Shown here: positions 1-9,272 of the stretch, piece by piece | Position numbering within the stretch: the first letter of the stretch is position 1 | Layout of the letters: each line of letters starts with the position of its first letter | Source of the DNA: CAVVEQ01 sp963802095 | GTDB taxonomy: Bacteria; Chloroflexota; Anaerolineae; Anaerolineales; Anaerolineaceae | NCBI GenBank assembly: GCA_963802095.1 | Contig: CAWDHI010000002.1 | Coordinates: forward strand, 256,946 to 320,945 | Direction of reading: 5' to 3' | Length of the DNA: 64,000 bases | The notes under the pieces: model-generated | Databases searched by the model: none | What the model saw: only the letters and a program-made list of their open reading frames with translations | Told to the model about the DNA's origin: nothing | Position numbers and translations under genes: made by a program

Positions 1-21
1 TAATGGACGGAATAGGATCAA

Positions 22-1461
22 ATGGAAGCAACCATCGGCAATCAGCTCAGAACCGCAAGGGAAGCACGGGGGCTCACCCTTCAAGATGTTGAAAAAGCCA
101 TCCATATCCGGGTACATTACCTGCAGGCTTTGGAGGATGATGATTTCTCCCGCCTGCCCTCCAAAACCCAGGCTCGCGGGTTCCTGCGTCTTTATGCGGA
201 TTTTCTGAAAATACCGGCGTTTACGCCTGCCGATTCGGAGGAACCTCCTCCTGCACCGGTTGTGCCTTCGGCTCCGAAAATCGAACCAACCTCCACTCCC
301 GCCAACCTGAGAAGCCAAGCCGTACCCCCAAGAGGAAAATCGCCAGGGGAACAAAAAGTGCCAGGGGTCACCGGAACAGAAACAAGGATGACTCAAGATA
401 GCGTTGACGGGCTGCCACCCGTCCCAGCTGCCAAACCTGACGGTTCGGAGCTGGCATATCTCGCCATCTATCGTGAGATCGGTGATCTGCTCCAAGGCAG
501 GCGCAAAACACTCTCCTTATCGCTGGATGATATCTCCCTGCACACGCGGATCAAACAGGAATACCTGGAGCTCATCGAGGATGGCAGGATGGATGACCTG
601 CCATCACCGGTGCAAGGCCGTGGGATGATCAGCAATTATTCTGAATTCCTGAACCTGGACTCCGACGCGATTCTCACCCGATTTGCAGATGCGCTCCAGC
701 TTAAGCGGTTGGAAATGTTGCCTCCTGACGCCAACCAGGAAAAAAGTGGAGAGGAGGTAACCTCAAAAACGCCCTTTCTGGAAAAAGTTACCAAATCGCC
801 CCAAGTTCAAAAACTCTCTCATGTCCTCACCCCGGATTTGCTCATCGGCGGCGGACTGGCGTTACTTCTCGTTATTCTTATCATTTGGGGAGCCGTTCAA
901 GTGATCACCCCCACCGGGAAAGTGCCTGAAGCGACTGCCCCTTCGATCTCGGAAATGCTTTTATCCACACCCACCTTAGATCAGGCTTTAATATTAACTC
1001 CGGGTTTTGGGGCAAACACAGCCATTCCACTGGAAAGCACAACCCCCGAATCAACTAATGAACCTCAAGTGGCTGCAACCGTGGAGGGCACCGTTGTGTT
1101 TAACCAGGGCTCGCAACCGATCCAGGTCTATGTCATTGTGAAACAGCGCGCATTCCTCAAAGTGAGCGAGGATGGATCGGTGAAATTCAACGGAAGAGCC
1201 ATCTCCGGGAACGCATATCAATTTTCCGGGTATAACAAGATCGAACTGCTTACCGGCAACGGAGCTGCCCTGCAAGTATTCTATAATCAGACCGACCTTG
1301 GTTTACTGGGAGAACCCGGAGAAGTTATCAACCTCGTTTTCTCAAGGGAAGGATTTGCCACCGCTACTCCCGCCCGACCCGCGACACCTGTGAATACCCG
1401 TCAACCCACACTAACGCTTCAACCGAGCGCCACTCCCACAGTCACACCTTATGTCCCCTGA
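22..1461 (+). CDS. RodZ-like membrane protein with two N-terminal HTH domains
   Basis: A 479-residue protein with two RodZ-type helix-turn-helix (HTH_25) modules in tandem, at about residues 6-65 and 148-212. Both show the pattern of an LRTAREARGLTL-like first helix followed by a stretch ending in YADFL or YSEFL. A Pro/Ser-rich linker joins them. One membrane helix follows at about 272-295, then a DUF4115-like beta domain (about 360-450) and a Thr/Pro-rich tail. RodZ normally has a single HTH that links MreB to the membrane, so the duplicated HTH is unusual. Its coding end overlaps the rimO start by 11 bases, so the two are probably cotranscribed. The role in cell shape is inferred from the family; DNA binding is an alternative. 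Confidence 0.85.
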   Translation: MEATIGNQLRTAREARGLTLQDVEKAIHIRVHYLQALEDDDFSRLPSKTQARGFLRLYADFLKIPAFTPADSEEPPPAPVVPSAPKIEPTSTPANLRSQAVPPRGKSPGEQKVPGVTGTETRMTQDSVDGLPPVPAAKPDGSELAYLAIYREIGDLLQGRRKTLSLSLDDISLHTRIKQEYLELIEDGRMDDLPSPVQGRGMISNYSEFLNLDSDAILTRFADALQLKRLEMLPPDANQEKSGEEVTSKTPFLEKVTKSPQVQKLSHVLTPDLLIGGGLALLLVILIIWGAVQVITPTGKVPEATAPSISEMLLSTPTLDQALILTPGFGANTAIPLESTTPESTNEPQVAATVEGTVVFNQGSQPIQVYVIVKQRAFLKVSEDGSVKFNGRAISGNAYQFSGYNKIELLTGNGAALQVFYNQTDLGLLGEPGEVINLVFSREGFATATPARPATPVNTRQPTLTLQPSATPTVTPYVP

Positions 1462-2791
1462 GAAAATAAACCATAAAACCTTCCACCTGGTCTCGTTGGG
1501 TTGTGCCAAGAACTCGGTGGATTCAGATTCAATGGCGAGGCTGCTGGAAGGGACAGGTTACCGGGCTGTCGAACAACCCAGGTGGGCAGATGTGATAATC
1601 GTCAATACTTGTGGATTCATCGCGCCTGCTCGCGAGGAATCTTACGCAGTTCTGAATGACCTTGCGGGGAAAAAGCGCAAAGGCCAGTTCCTGGTCGCGG
1701 CAGGCTGTCTTCCCCAACGGAGTCGGGAAGAACTTCTGGAGCGGGTTAAAGGGATCGACGGCATCCTCTCCACCCGGCGATGGATGGATATTCTTGACCT
1801 GGTTGATTCACTGCGGAGCGGCAGCCCTTCTCCCCGCTACGACCTCCCCTTTCAATCGACAGTTGGAACGGATGAGCATGGAGTTCCGCGGGTGGCCGTT
1901 CAGGGGGGTAGTGCATATTTGAAAATTGCCGATGGCTGCCGCAGGCCTTGCGCTTTCTGCTCCATCCCCCTCATAAAAGGCACCGCGGTCAGCCGACCTA
2001 TGGAGCAGATTATCAATGAAGCGCTGGAACTCCAGGGAACGGGTATCCAGGAGGTGATCCTGATCGCGCAGGACACCACCGATTATGGTTACGACCTGGG
2101 TATGAAGGATGGTTTGGCGGCATTATTGGAAAGAATATGCGATTCTGCCCCTCGAATCCCCTGGATCCGGATCATGTACGCATATCCCGGTTTTGTCACC
2201 GACCACCTTATCGATACCATGGCTACTCACCCTCAGATACTTCCCTACCTGGATATTCCGCTTCAGCATGCGGATCCAGCCGTGCTCATGCGCATGCGCA
2301 GACCCGCGAATATGGATTGGGTGCGTTCCACCATCGAAAAAATGCGAACCAGTATGCCCGGCATGGCGATTCGCTCCACCTTTATCGTGGGTTACCCTGG
2401 AGAGACCGAACAGGAATTCGAAAACCTGCTTGAATTCATCCGCGAAATCCGCTTCGATCATATCGGTGCTTTTCCATTCTCTTTCGAACCTGGCACTGCG
2501 AGCGAGCCGTTGGGTGATTCCGTTTCCTTGGATAAAAAAGAGGAACGCATTGGCAAGTTGATGGAGTTGCAGGAAAAGATCTCGCTAGCGAATAACCAGA
2601 ATTTTATTGGTCAGGAAATGGCAGTGCTGGTCGAAGGCAGCGATAATGAGATTTCTATTGGCCGTTCTTTTCGCGACGCGCCAGAGATCGATGGATTGGT
2701 GATCCTTAACGGGGTTGCAGAAATTGGGAGGATCGTGAAAGCCCGCATCAGTGGGGCAATGATCCACGATCTAACCGGCGAGATCATATAA
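1451..2791 (+). CDS. rimO: Ribosomal protein S12 methylthiotransferase RimO
   Basis: Radical-SAM methylthiotransferase that adds a methylthio group to an aspartate of ribosomal protein S12. The N-terminal UPF0004 domain has the three expected auxiliary-cluster cysteines C18 (LGCAKN), C54 (NTCGF) and C86 (AAGCLPQR). The radical-SAM motif CxxxCxxC is C163, C167, C170 (CRRPCAFC). A C-terminal TRAM-like region follows. The 446-residue length is normal for RimO, and the LGCAKNSVDS motif separates it from MiaB. It starts inside the end of the upstream RodZ-like gene, suggesting translational coupling. A strong hairpin follows the stop. Confidence 0.95.
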   Translation: MSPEKINHKTFHLVSLGCAKNSVDSDSMARLLEGTGYRAVEQPRWADVIIVNTCGFIAPAREESYAVLNDLAGKKRKGQFLVAAGCLPQRSREELLERVKGIDGILSTRRWMDILDLVDSLRSGSPSPRYDLPFQSTVGTDEHGVPRVAVQGGSAYLKIADGCRRPCAFCSIPLIKGTAVSRPMEQIINEALELQGTGIQEVILIAQDTTDYGYDLGMKDGLAALLERICDSAPRIPWIRIMYAYPGFVTDHLIDTMATHPQILPYLDIPLQHADPAVLMRMRRPANMDWVRSTIEKMRTSMPGMAIRSTFIVGYPGETEQEFENLLEFIREIRFDHIGAFPFSFEPGTASEPLGDSVSLDKKEERIGKLMELQEKISLANNQNFIGQEMAVLVEGSDNEISIGRSFRDAPEIDGLVILNGVAEIGRIVKARISGAMIHDLTGEII

Positions 2792-2794
2792 TAT

Positions 2795-2819
2795 AAAGTA
2801 CCTGGGTTCCAGGTACTTT
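2795..2819. terminator. Hairpin terminator between convergent rimO and TPR gene
   Basis: A perfect 11-bp inverted repeat (AAAGTACCTGG / CCAGGTACTTT) with a 3-base loop, followed on the plus strand by GTTCTTC. It lies four bases after the rimO stop and nine bases from the stop of the convergent gene, so it may serve both. The T-tract is short, so rho-independent termination is likely but not certain. Confidence 0.75.
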
Positions 2820-2827
2820 GTTCTTCA

Positions 2828-4006
2828 TCAGGGGGTGGGTGTCTCGGTGGGAGTCTCTGTCGGGGTTTCAGGGGTTTGCTCGGTAGTAGGCTCCGGCGTT
2901 ACTTCCTGCTGGGTGGGCTTTTTCGTGGGGTCAGGCGCGTTGCATTTATTGCTCGCCTCCGCAATCTTTTGCATCAGGTCTCCGATATCATCTGGTGGAG
3001 TGCGATTGAACTGTTGAAATACCGCATTTGCATCTTCATATCGGGCAACCGCCGTGCAAAAATCTCCTTTTGCGAATAATTGGTCACCGAGATATGCCAA
3101 CGCCATGGCATATCGTGCGAAAGCCGTCTTACCATTGAAATCGGACATGTATGGATACGCCTGGTAGATGACCTGAAACTGGTCGATCACATTCTGCCAG
3201 TTTATACCCCAGTTTGATGAAGCATTGATATAGCGTTTTGCCCATTCACGGGCGGTAACAGCGTCTTTATCAATGGGTGCAAATTTGGATGCCAGGTAAA
3301 GCGAATAAATCCCCTCTTCCAATTGTCCACCGCTGACGCCTTTATCCGGCGAACCGAAGATCTGCTGGATTCCCAGGTTGCGCAGCACGATATAGTACAT
3401 CCCATCCACTTCCACCATTCTGTAGTTAATATCGGCATTTCGCAATGATTCAAGATCCTGAAAAGCCTGCTTCCACTCCTGGTTGCGGATGTTTTCCTGG
3501 GTGTTGTTGAAGAGTTCTTCCACCCCGCGGGTATCCGGCGTGGCTGTAACCATCGATGTTGGTGCCGCGGTGGGTTGGCGGGATTCGATCGCCTTCATCT
3601 GGGCTTCGGTCAATTTTTCCAATACACCGGGGAAATTTGGGTCCAATTGAACCACATAGGTGAATTGTACGGTTGCCAGATCGTATTTTTTTTGATCCAA
3701 CATTTGCAACCCGTACTGGAAATGTTCTGCTGCTTTTGTCAGCCGCACCTGAGATTCAGCAGCCCTACGAGCGCTGATCCCGGAGGAATACGCCAACCCG
3801 GCTGAGAGCGCAACGGCAACGATAACAATGAGAAATCCTAATAGGATCCACCGTCCAAGTTTGCGCTTCTTCTTGGGTTCTCCCAAAGATTCCGCAGGGG
3901 GTTCGAATTCCTGATTGATTTCGGTAGGTGCTTCTCCACCCGGGAACGTCTGTGGCGTTTCCTGTAACGGTATGGGTTGAGTGTTCTCATTTTTCTTCTT
4001 AGGCAT
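2828..4006 (-). CDS. TPR-containing single-pass membrane protein, function unknown
   Basis: A 392-residue protein with a charged Lys-rich cytoplasmic N-terminus, one transmembrane helix at about residues 50-75, and a tetratricopeptide-like helix pair right after it (around AAEHFQYGLQMLDQKKYDLA). A longer helical region follows, and the C-terminus is a low-complexity Pro/Thr/Glu tail (repeats of ETPT). The topology suggests an extracytoplasmic protein anchored at its N-terminus, and the tail resembles other wall-spanning linkers. No catalytic motif is visible. It is convergent with rimO, and the divergent stretch to murJ is short. Function not recognised. Confidence 0.75.
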   Translation of the reverse strand: MPKKKNENTQPIPLQETPQTFPGGEAPTEINQEFEPPAESLGEPKKKRKLGRWILLGFLIVIVAVALSAGLAYSSGISARRAAESQVRLTKAAEHFQYGLQMLDQKKYDLATVQFTYVVQLDPNFPGVLEKLTEAQMKAIESRQPTAAPTSMVTATPDTRGVEELFNNTQENIRNQEWKQAFQDLESLRNADINYRMVEVDGMYYIVLRNLGIQQIFGSPDKGVSGGQLEEGIYSLYLASKFAPIDKDAVTAREWAKRYINASSNWGINWQNVIDQFQVIYQAYPYMSDFNGKTAFARYAMALAYLGDQLFAKGDFCTAVARYEDANAVFQQFNRTPPDDIGDLMQKIAEASNKCNAPDPTKKPTQQEVTPEPTTEQTPETPTETPTETPTP

Positions 4007-4073
4007 TGTGCAATTATACCGTAACTGGTTTTTTGAATTTTCGAATCATCATCCTCTCAGAATCGTCTAATGA

Positions 4074-5654
4074 TCACAACCGCAGGACCTGCCGGCATTC
4101 TTTCCACATAAATGGAAGTGCCGCCGCCGCGCCGAGGATCATGGCGGTAACAGAAGCACCCAGGCTGCCCATTGGCTGCATCAGGTACCGGATCCCGAGC
4201 AATGTGACGATGGAGGCAAAAATGGCTGCCAGAACACTCCGCCCGATCGTGTTCATCCCCGGGGGGTCGATATGAAGGATCAGCTTCCAGCGGGTGGAAA
4301 GTGGGGAAGGTTTTTCACCCCGGAAGAACAAATGCCATGAAAGTATCATCAACAGTAGGCAGGCTTCAATGGTGAAGGATAATGAATCTCCCAGGGCTAT
4401 CCCCATAACTCCCACCGTTCTCGAAAAGGCCACCCCGAAAATGATATACAAAAGCCCATTTATCCCGGCGAAGATCATAGGGATAACAGCGTTCTGCCTG
4501 GCATAAAATGAACGACTGGCAATCTCCATCAGGCAATGACCGAGTAAGCCCACCAGGAAGCCGCGGGTGACCCACAAAAGAAGGGTGGTTTGAGCCTGGT
4601 TGAAATCAAATACAACTTTAACCAGCGGCTCCAGCCCGATCGAGAGAATCACCGCGATAGGGATGGCAAATGCGATGAGCACCCGCGCTGCTTTTTCCAT
4701 TAATGCCTTGAATTGAACCAGGTGTTCCGTGGAAGCCAGCTCGGAAATGGTGGGAAGCATTGCGGTTGCGATTGCCGTTCCCAGGAGGGTTTCGGGAACC
4801 TGCTGGATCATCCATCCATAGGTCAGGGCAGAAACCGCCCCGGTTGAAAAATGTGAGGCAAGGTTATCCCTGGCAATGAAGGTGAGCTGAAGGAAAAATA
4901 CGGTCACCAATCTGGGACCCATCAAGCGCAGGATTTGAATTATCCGGGGATCGTGCAAACCAAAACCGGGCGACCAATGGAACTTGAATAATATCAGCCC
5001 TGGGATCTGGATTGCAAGGTGAAACGCCGCGCCGAGGATCACCCCATAGACCAAACCATATACTCCCATACCCATTGCAGGCAGCGTAATTGGTCCAAAG
5101 GTATAAGGCGTCGAAGGCGCCAGCACCAGCGCACCAAATATCTGACCGATATTATAGAAAATTGGAGCCATAGCAGGGAACAGAAAATGTTGATTAGCCT
5201 GCAACCCGGCGATAACCATGCCACTAACGGAGAATATAAGCGTGGCGATCAAGTCCATGCGCATGATTTGAACCACCTCAGCTTGCATGACGGGGTTAAA
5301 TCCAGGTGCGACGATGTTCCGCACGATTGGGAAAGCAAATATTGCCACAAGGATTGCCAACGAGGCTGTTACCATGAAAACCAGGTTCGCTATCCGGCTG
5401 AAAACCACCCAGAGGGATTCCCGATTCTCCTTTGCCAGCACTTCTGAAAGCACCGGGATAAGCGCCAGGGCCAGGGCTCCGCTGGAAAAAAGTGCGAAGA
5501 GCATATCCGGGAGGTTGTTGGCCACATTAAAAGCATCCAACGGGGCAGTCAGACCAAATTGGCGCGCGATGATGACCTGCCGGATGATCGCAAATACTTT
5601 ATCCAAAGCAAAAAAGAAAGATATAAGAAGGGCTGCGCGCGTAAGTCTGGTCAT
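4074..5654 (-). CDS. murJ: Lipid II flippase MurJ (MviN family)
   Basis: Multi-pass membrane protein of the MOP superfamily that moves lipid-linked peptidoglycan precursors across the membrane. The recognisable N-terminus starts at MTRLTRAALLIS, with the following DKVFAIIRQVIIARQFG matching the first MurJ helix. About 14 hydrophobic segments follow over 526 residues, the usual length. The open frame extends 44 codons further upstream, but that stretch is AT-rich, encodes a run of isoleucines and overlaps the Fur-type operator of the divergent gene, so I chose the start at 5654. Its presence implies the organism makes peptidoglycan. Confidence 0.92.
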   Translation of the reverse strand: MTRLTRAALLISFFFALDKVFAIIRQVIIARQFGLTAPLDAFNVANNLPDMLFALFSSGALALALIPVLSEVLAKENRESLWVVFSRIANLVFMVTASLAILVAIFAFPIVRNIVAPGFNPVMQAEVVQIMRMDLIATLIFSVSGMVIAGLQANQHFLFPAMAPIFYNIGQIFGALVLAPSTPYTFGPITLPAMGMGVYGLVYGVILGAAFHLAIQIPGLILFKFHWSPGFGLHDPRIIQILRLMGPRLVTVFFLQLTFIARDNLASHFSTGAVSALTYGWMIQQVPETLLGTAIATAMLPTISELASTEHLVQFKALMEKAARVLIAFAIPIAVILSIGLEPLVKVVFDFNQAQTTLLLWVTRGFLVGLLGHCLMEIASRSFYARQNAVIPMIFAGINGLLYIIFGVAFSRTVGVMGIALGDSLSFTIEACLLLMILSWHLFFRGEKPSPLSTRWKLILHIDPPGMNTIGRSVLAAIFASIVTLLGIRYLMQPMGSLGASVTAMILGAAAALPFMWKECRQVLRL

Positions 5655-5759
5655 GGTTATTACTGGTCTGTGCTTGAGCGAAATTCGGTGCTTTTCCGGA
5701 TTCCAAGAATAGATGGAAATTGTATTATAGATTCCAATATTTTTATTCGCGAAATATTG

Positions 5760-5781
5760 TATAATGATAATGATTATCATT
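5760..5781 (+). promoter_or_regulatory. Fur/Zur-type operator overlapping a TATAAT -10
   Basis: AATGATAATGATTATCATT (5763-5781) is a perfect 19-bp palindrome centred on 5772 and strongly resembles the Fur-box consensus built from GATAAT units. A TATAAT hexamer at 5760-5765 overlaps its left end, so a bound repressor would block RNA polymerase. The site lies 16 bases upstream of the chosen start of the Fur-family regulator, so autoregulation of regulator plus znu genes is the natural reading. It also sits in the divergent region to murJ. Confidence 0.8.
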
Positions 5782-5796
5782 TTCAATTATTATCAG

Positions 5797-6219
5797 ATGG
5801 CGAACACTTCTCATAACTGGTCCCAAATAATAAACAACAGCGGCTACCGGATAACCGGTGCCCGACAGATGATTGTTGAGATCATCCTGGAAAGTAGTAA
5901 AGCACTCACTCCTACGGATATCTTTCTCGAAGCCCGCGAACGTGGCAAACAAATGGGATTGGTCACGGTCTATCGCACCTTGGAGAAACTGGAAGAACTC
6001 AACCTAATAACCCGCATTCACCAATCCAATGGCTGCCATGCATACCTACGAGCCTATGATGGACACGAACATATCCTGCTCTGTACGCGCTGCGGGCAAA
6101 TCGTTTATTTCTCAGGAGACGATCTAGCCAACCTGATAGAAAGAGTCGCTCACCAGAGCGGATTTAGCATCCAAGAACACTGGCTGCAATTTCACGGCTT
6201 ATGCCCTGATTGTCAATAA
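5797..6219 (+). CDS. Fur-family metal-responsive regulator, probably Zur
   Basis: A 140-residue Fur-fold protein. It has an N-terminal winged helix (RITGARQMIVEIILES through LVTVYRTLEKLEELNLI) and a C-terminal metal-binding dimerisation domain with HEHILLCTRCG and a terminal CPDC, giving the two CxxC pairs of the structural zinc site. I placed the start at MANTSHNW rather than 11 codons upstream, because those codons lie inside the operator palindrome. The next genes encode a znuACB-type transporter, so zinc sensing (Zur) is likelier than iron or peroxide sensing, though manganese cannot be excluded. Confidence 0.88.
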   Translation: MANTSHNWSQIINNSGYRITGARQMIVEIILESSKALTPTDIFLEARERGKQMGLVTVYRTLEKLEELNLITRIHQSNGCHAYLRAYDGHEHILLCTRCGQIVYFSGDDLANLIERVAHQSGFSIQEHWLQFHGLCPDCQ

Positions 6220-6278
6220 TCTCTTGGCCATCCAATAACCAGTAAGTGATGGGATGGAAGAGTAACTAAAAGGAGCCA

Positions 6279-7652
6279 ATGATGAAAAAGATAATCTTTA
6301 CAAGCGTAATATTGCTTGCAATGGTTAGTTTACCGCTATCCGCATGCCAACTGTCGCCTCGAACAACCCTGGTTGAAACCGAGCTGGATCATTCCCAGAT
6401 AACGCAGGTTGATAATATTAAGGTTTTAGCGGTCGAATCCTTCCTGGCTGATATCGCCCAGAATGTCGCCGGTGATCGGGTGCAGGTTGAGTCACTCATG
6501 CCGCTGGGGATGGACCCACACGCTTTTGAGCCATCTCCGCAGGATGTAGCTAAAATCACCGAAAGCCAGGTACTTATCGTCAATGGAGCCGGGTTCGAGG
6601 AATGGCTGGCAAAAACCCTTGAGAATGCCGGAGGTGAGCGCAAAGCCATCGAGGCATCTGCCGGCTTGACCAGCCGTTCGGCTCGCGAAGGGGAAGTGGC
6701 TGAGATGAGCGACGCCGAATTGGCCGAGGCCATGTGCTCCCAGGTTGGTGCTGAGGAATCGGTGCCCGTCACCGCAGGCGCCGAATCAGCCAGCGCAGCA
6801 GAACTGCCCGCTGAGGCAGGTTTGTTCTTACTGAAGCTGGCTGAGCAGGCCGATGGCACGTTTTCGGGTACCATCCGCTATACTACCGACGAGGCAGGGG
6901 ATTTCCAAATGGCTACAGCAGCGGGAATACTCATGGTGCAGAACGCTGACGACGGGATGGAACTTGAAATTGAGAAAACGCTTTCGCTTGACTGTGCACC
7001 GCTTTCCCAGGGCAATATCATCGAGCTGGAAAAGGATGGTCAATACACCCTCACTCTGACCGGTTTTGCCAGCCAGGAAGCCCCCCTGTTGATTAGTCCA
7101 GCGGGAGGACACCACCACCACGAGGGTGATCCACACTTCTGGTTTGACCCGAATAACGTTATCAGGTACGTTGAAAATATCCGTGATAGCCTGATCGCTG
7201 CCGACCCCAGTGGCAAAGAAACCTACACCCAAAACGCCGCTGGCTACATCACACAGCTGACCGACCTGGACGCCTGGATCAAACAGCAGGTCTCGGTTAT
7301 CCCAGATGATCGCCGCCTGATCGTCACCAACCACGAGAGCTTTGGCTATTTCGCCGACCGCTATGGATTTAAAATCATCGGTACGATTATTCCATCGGTA
7401 AGCACCGGCGCATCGCCATCGGCGCAGCAAATGGCCCGCCTGGTGGATCGTATTCGCGAAACTGGCGCGATCGCCATCTTTTTAGAAACCGGATCGAATC
7501 CGCAACTGGCTGAACAGATTGCCGCTGAGACCGGGATCAAGGTGGTCTCGGAATTGTATACGCACTCGATCACCGATGCCAGTGGTCAAGCGCCGACCTA
7601 TATAGACATGATGAAGTACAATGTTCAGGCGATTGTTGAGGCTTTGAAGTAA
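6279..7652 (+). CDS. znuA: Zinc/manganese ABC transporter substrate-binding lipoprotein (ZnuA/TroA-like)
   Basis: Extracytoplasmic metal-binding protein of the cluster A-I family. It has a lipoprotein signal with lipobox PLSAC. Likely metal ligands are the histidines in DPHAFEPSP, GDPHFWFDP and TNHESFGYF, and the acid in the ETGSNP region. At 457 residues it is about 150 longer than usual: residues of about 130-270 form an insertion between the first and second His ligands, ending in a GGHHHHEGD histidine run. A good ribosome site (AGGAG) precedes two successive ATG codons, and the second may be the true start. Its stop overlaps the znuC start by one base. Confidence 0.9.
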   Translation: MMKKIIFTSVILLAMVSLPLSACQLSPRTTLVETELDHSQITQVDNIKVLAVESFLADIAQNVAGDRVQVESLMPLGMDPHAFEPSPQDVAKITESQVLIVNGAGFEEWLAKTLENAGGERKAIEASAGLTSRSAREGEVAEMSDAELAEAMCSQVGAEESVPVTAGAESASAAELPAEAGLFLLKLAEQADGTFSGTIRYTTDEAGDFQMATAAGILMVQNADDGMELEIEKTLSLDCAPLSQGNIIELEKDGQYTLTLTGFASQEAPLLISPAGGHHHHEGDPHFWFDPNNVIRYVENIRDSLIAADPSGKETYTQNAAGYITQLTDLDAWIKQQVSVIPDDRRLIVTNHESFGYFADRYGFKIIGTIIPSVSTGASPSAQQMARLVDRIRETGAIAIFLETGSNPQLAEQIAAETGIKVVSELYTHSITDASGQAPTYIDMMKYNVQAIVEALK

Positions 7653-8425
7653 TGTTTTCAGTTGAAAACCGGCTTGTTTTAGAAAACGTTTCCGCAGGTT
7701 ACAATGGCGAACGGGTGCTTGATAATCTTACTTTACAGGTGGTGCATGGGGGGCAGGTAGCCGTTGTTGGTCCTAACGGAGCAGGTAAAACCACCTTATT
7801 TAAAGTTCTGGTGGGGCTGCTTCCGTTGCGAAGCGGTCAAATTCTAATCCATGGTCAACCTCTTGGCACACACACAGATTGCGTAGCATATGTGCCTCAG
7901 CGCAGCGAGGTGGATTGGCGTTTTCCATTATGCGTAACCGATGTGGTGATGATGGGCCGCTACAACCGGCAGGGTTGGTTGCGCAGGCCGGACCAGAACG
8001 ACCGATCCGCAGTTCAGCGTGCCCTGGAACAAATGGGGATCGCTGATCAATCCCACCGCGCGATTGGGGATCTTTCGGGGGGGCAGCAGCAACGCGTCTT
8101 CCTGGCGCGGGCGTTAGCGCAAGAGCCGCACATCCTTCTTATGGACGAGCCCTTCACCGGAGTCGACGCTGCAACCCAAGAGACCACATTGGCTTTGCTC
8201 AACCAGCTTAAGGCAGAGCAAGTCACTGTGCTTGTATCCACCCACGATTTGAGGATGGCAGCTGAACGTTTCGAGAGTGTGCTGTTACTCAACAAAAGGT
8301 TGATTACCTACGGTCCGGCGCAGCAAGTGCTTTCGCCAGCCGCCATCCAGCAGGCGTTTGGTGGGCGGGTTATGTTCGTGGGCGATGTGGCGGTAGTGGA
8401 TGAGTGCTGTCCACCCGAAGGATGA
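7652..8425 (+). CDS. znuC: Zinc/manganese ABC transporter ATPase (ZnuC-like)
   Basis: A 257-residue ABC ATPase with Walker A GPNGAGKTT, signature LSGGQQQR, Walker B ILLMDEPF and the H-loop STHDL. The sequence VPQRSEVDWRFPLCVTDVV around the Q-loop is typical of metal (ZnuC/MntB/TroB) ATPases. It powers uptake with the upstream binding protein and downstream permease. The TAATG overlap with znuA indicates translational coupling within one operon, probably under the Fur/Zur-type operator upstream of the regulator gene. Confidence 0.93.
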   Translation: MFSVENRLVLENVSAGYNGERVLDNLTLQVVHGGQVAVVGPNGAGKTTLFKVLVGLLPLRSGQILIHGQPLGTHTDCVAYVPQRSEVDWRFPLCVTDVVMMGRYNRQGWLRRPDQNDRSAVQRALEQMGIADQSHRAIGDLSGGQQQRVFLARALAQEPHILLMDEPFTGVDAATQETTLALLNQLKAEQVTVLVSTHDLRMAAERFESVLLLNKRLITYGPAQQVLSPAAIQQAFGGRVMFVGDVAVVDECCPPEG

Positions 8426-8432
8426 TGATATT

Positions 8433-9272
8433 ATGCTGGAATGGTTATCTACTCCCCTAGCATATGCCTTTATGCAGCGAGGCCTGCTGGCCTCGCTGAT
8501 CGTCGGTATAGTCTGCGCCATCATCGGTTGCTACGTGGTCCTGCGTGGCATGGCATTTTTAGGCGATGCCCTGGCTCACGCTATCTTGCCTGGCATCGCC
8601 ATCGCATATTTACTGCAGGGCAACCTAATGTTGGGCGCCCTGGTAGCGGCAGTGGCAGTAGCGATGCTGATTGGCCTGTTTTCACGCAAGGGAACCATTC
8701 GCGAGGACACCGCAATTGGCATTATGTTCGCTGCCGCTCTCTCGCTCGGTGTAGCACTGATCAGCAGCATTCGCACTTATGCGGTAGACCTTAGCCATAT
8801 TTTGTTTGGGAATGTGTTGGGCGTTTCTTCTTCTGATTTATTGTTGGCAGGCGGGCTGGGGGTGTTTGTACTGATCACTATTGCAGTTCTTTATAAGCCC
8901 TTCCTGGTGATTTCCTTCGATCCGGTGCTGGCTGCAACGTTACGCTGGCCAGCCGAGCTGCTGCGAATTGTGCTGCTGATATTGCTTGCGCTGACGATTG
9001 TCGTCTCGTTGCAAACCGTGGGTGTAGGACTGGTAGCAGCCATGCTCGTCACCCCGGCAGCCTCTGCTTACCTGCTCACCCGCCGGCTGCCAGCCATGAT
9101 GGCAGTTTCTGCAGCCATAGGCGCGTTTTCCGGGGTTCTCGGTATCTATATCAGTTTTTATTTGGATATTTCCTCAGGGGCTGCTATTGTCCTGGTGGCC
9201 ACACTGATCTTTTTTATCGTATTCCTGCTGGCACCTCGCAAGGGTCTCGTCTGGCAGCGAAGGAGAAAATGA
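8433..9272 (+). CDS. znuB: Zinc/manganese ABC transporter permease (ZnuB-like)
   Basis: Hydrophobic permease of the ABC-3 family with eight or nine predicted membrane segments. Family-typical stretches are RGMAFLGDALAHAILPGIA and the C-terminal VSLQTVGVGLVAAMLVTPAASAYLLTRRL. I chose the ATG at 8433 (MLEWLSTPLAYAFMQRG), which has an AAGGA-like site about nine bases upstream. An in-frame ATG at 8400 would extend it by 11 residues into the end of znuC. It overlaps the next gene (rsmI) by four bases. Confidence 0.92.
   Translation: MLEWLSTPLAYAFMQRGLLASLIVGIVCAIIGCYVVLRGMAFLGDALAHAILPGIAIAYLLQGNLMLGALVAAVAVAMLIGLFSRKGTIREDTAIGIMFAAALSLGVALISSIRTYAVDLSHILFGNVLGVSSSDLLLAGGLGVFVLITIAVLYKPFLVISFDPVLAATLRWPAELLRIVLLILLALTIVVSLQTVGVGLVAAMLVTPAASAYLLTRRLPAMMAVSAAIGAFSGVLGIYISFYLDISSGAAIVLVATLIFFIVFLLAPRKGLVWQRRRK

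Noticed and set aside
4006..4275. 89-codon plus-strand frame at the end of murJ
   Set aside because: Mostly antisense to murJ and with no ribosome site; judged spurious.
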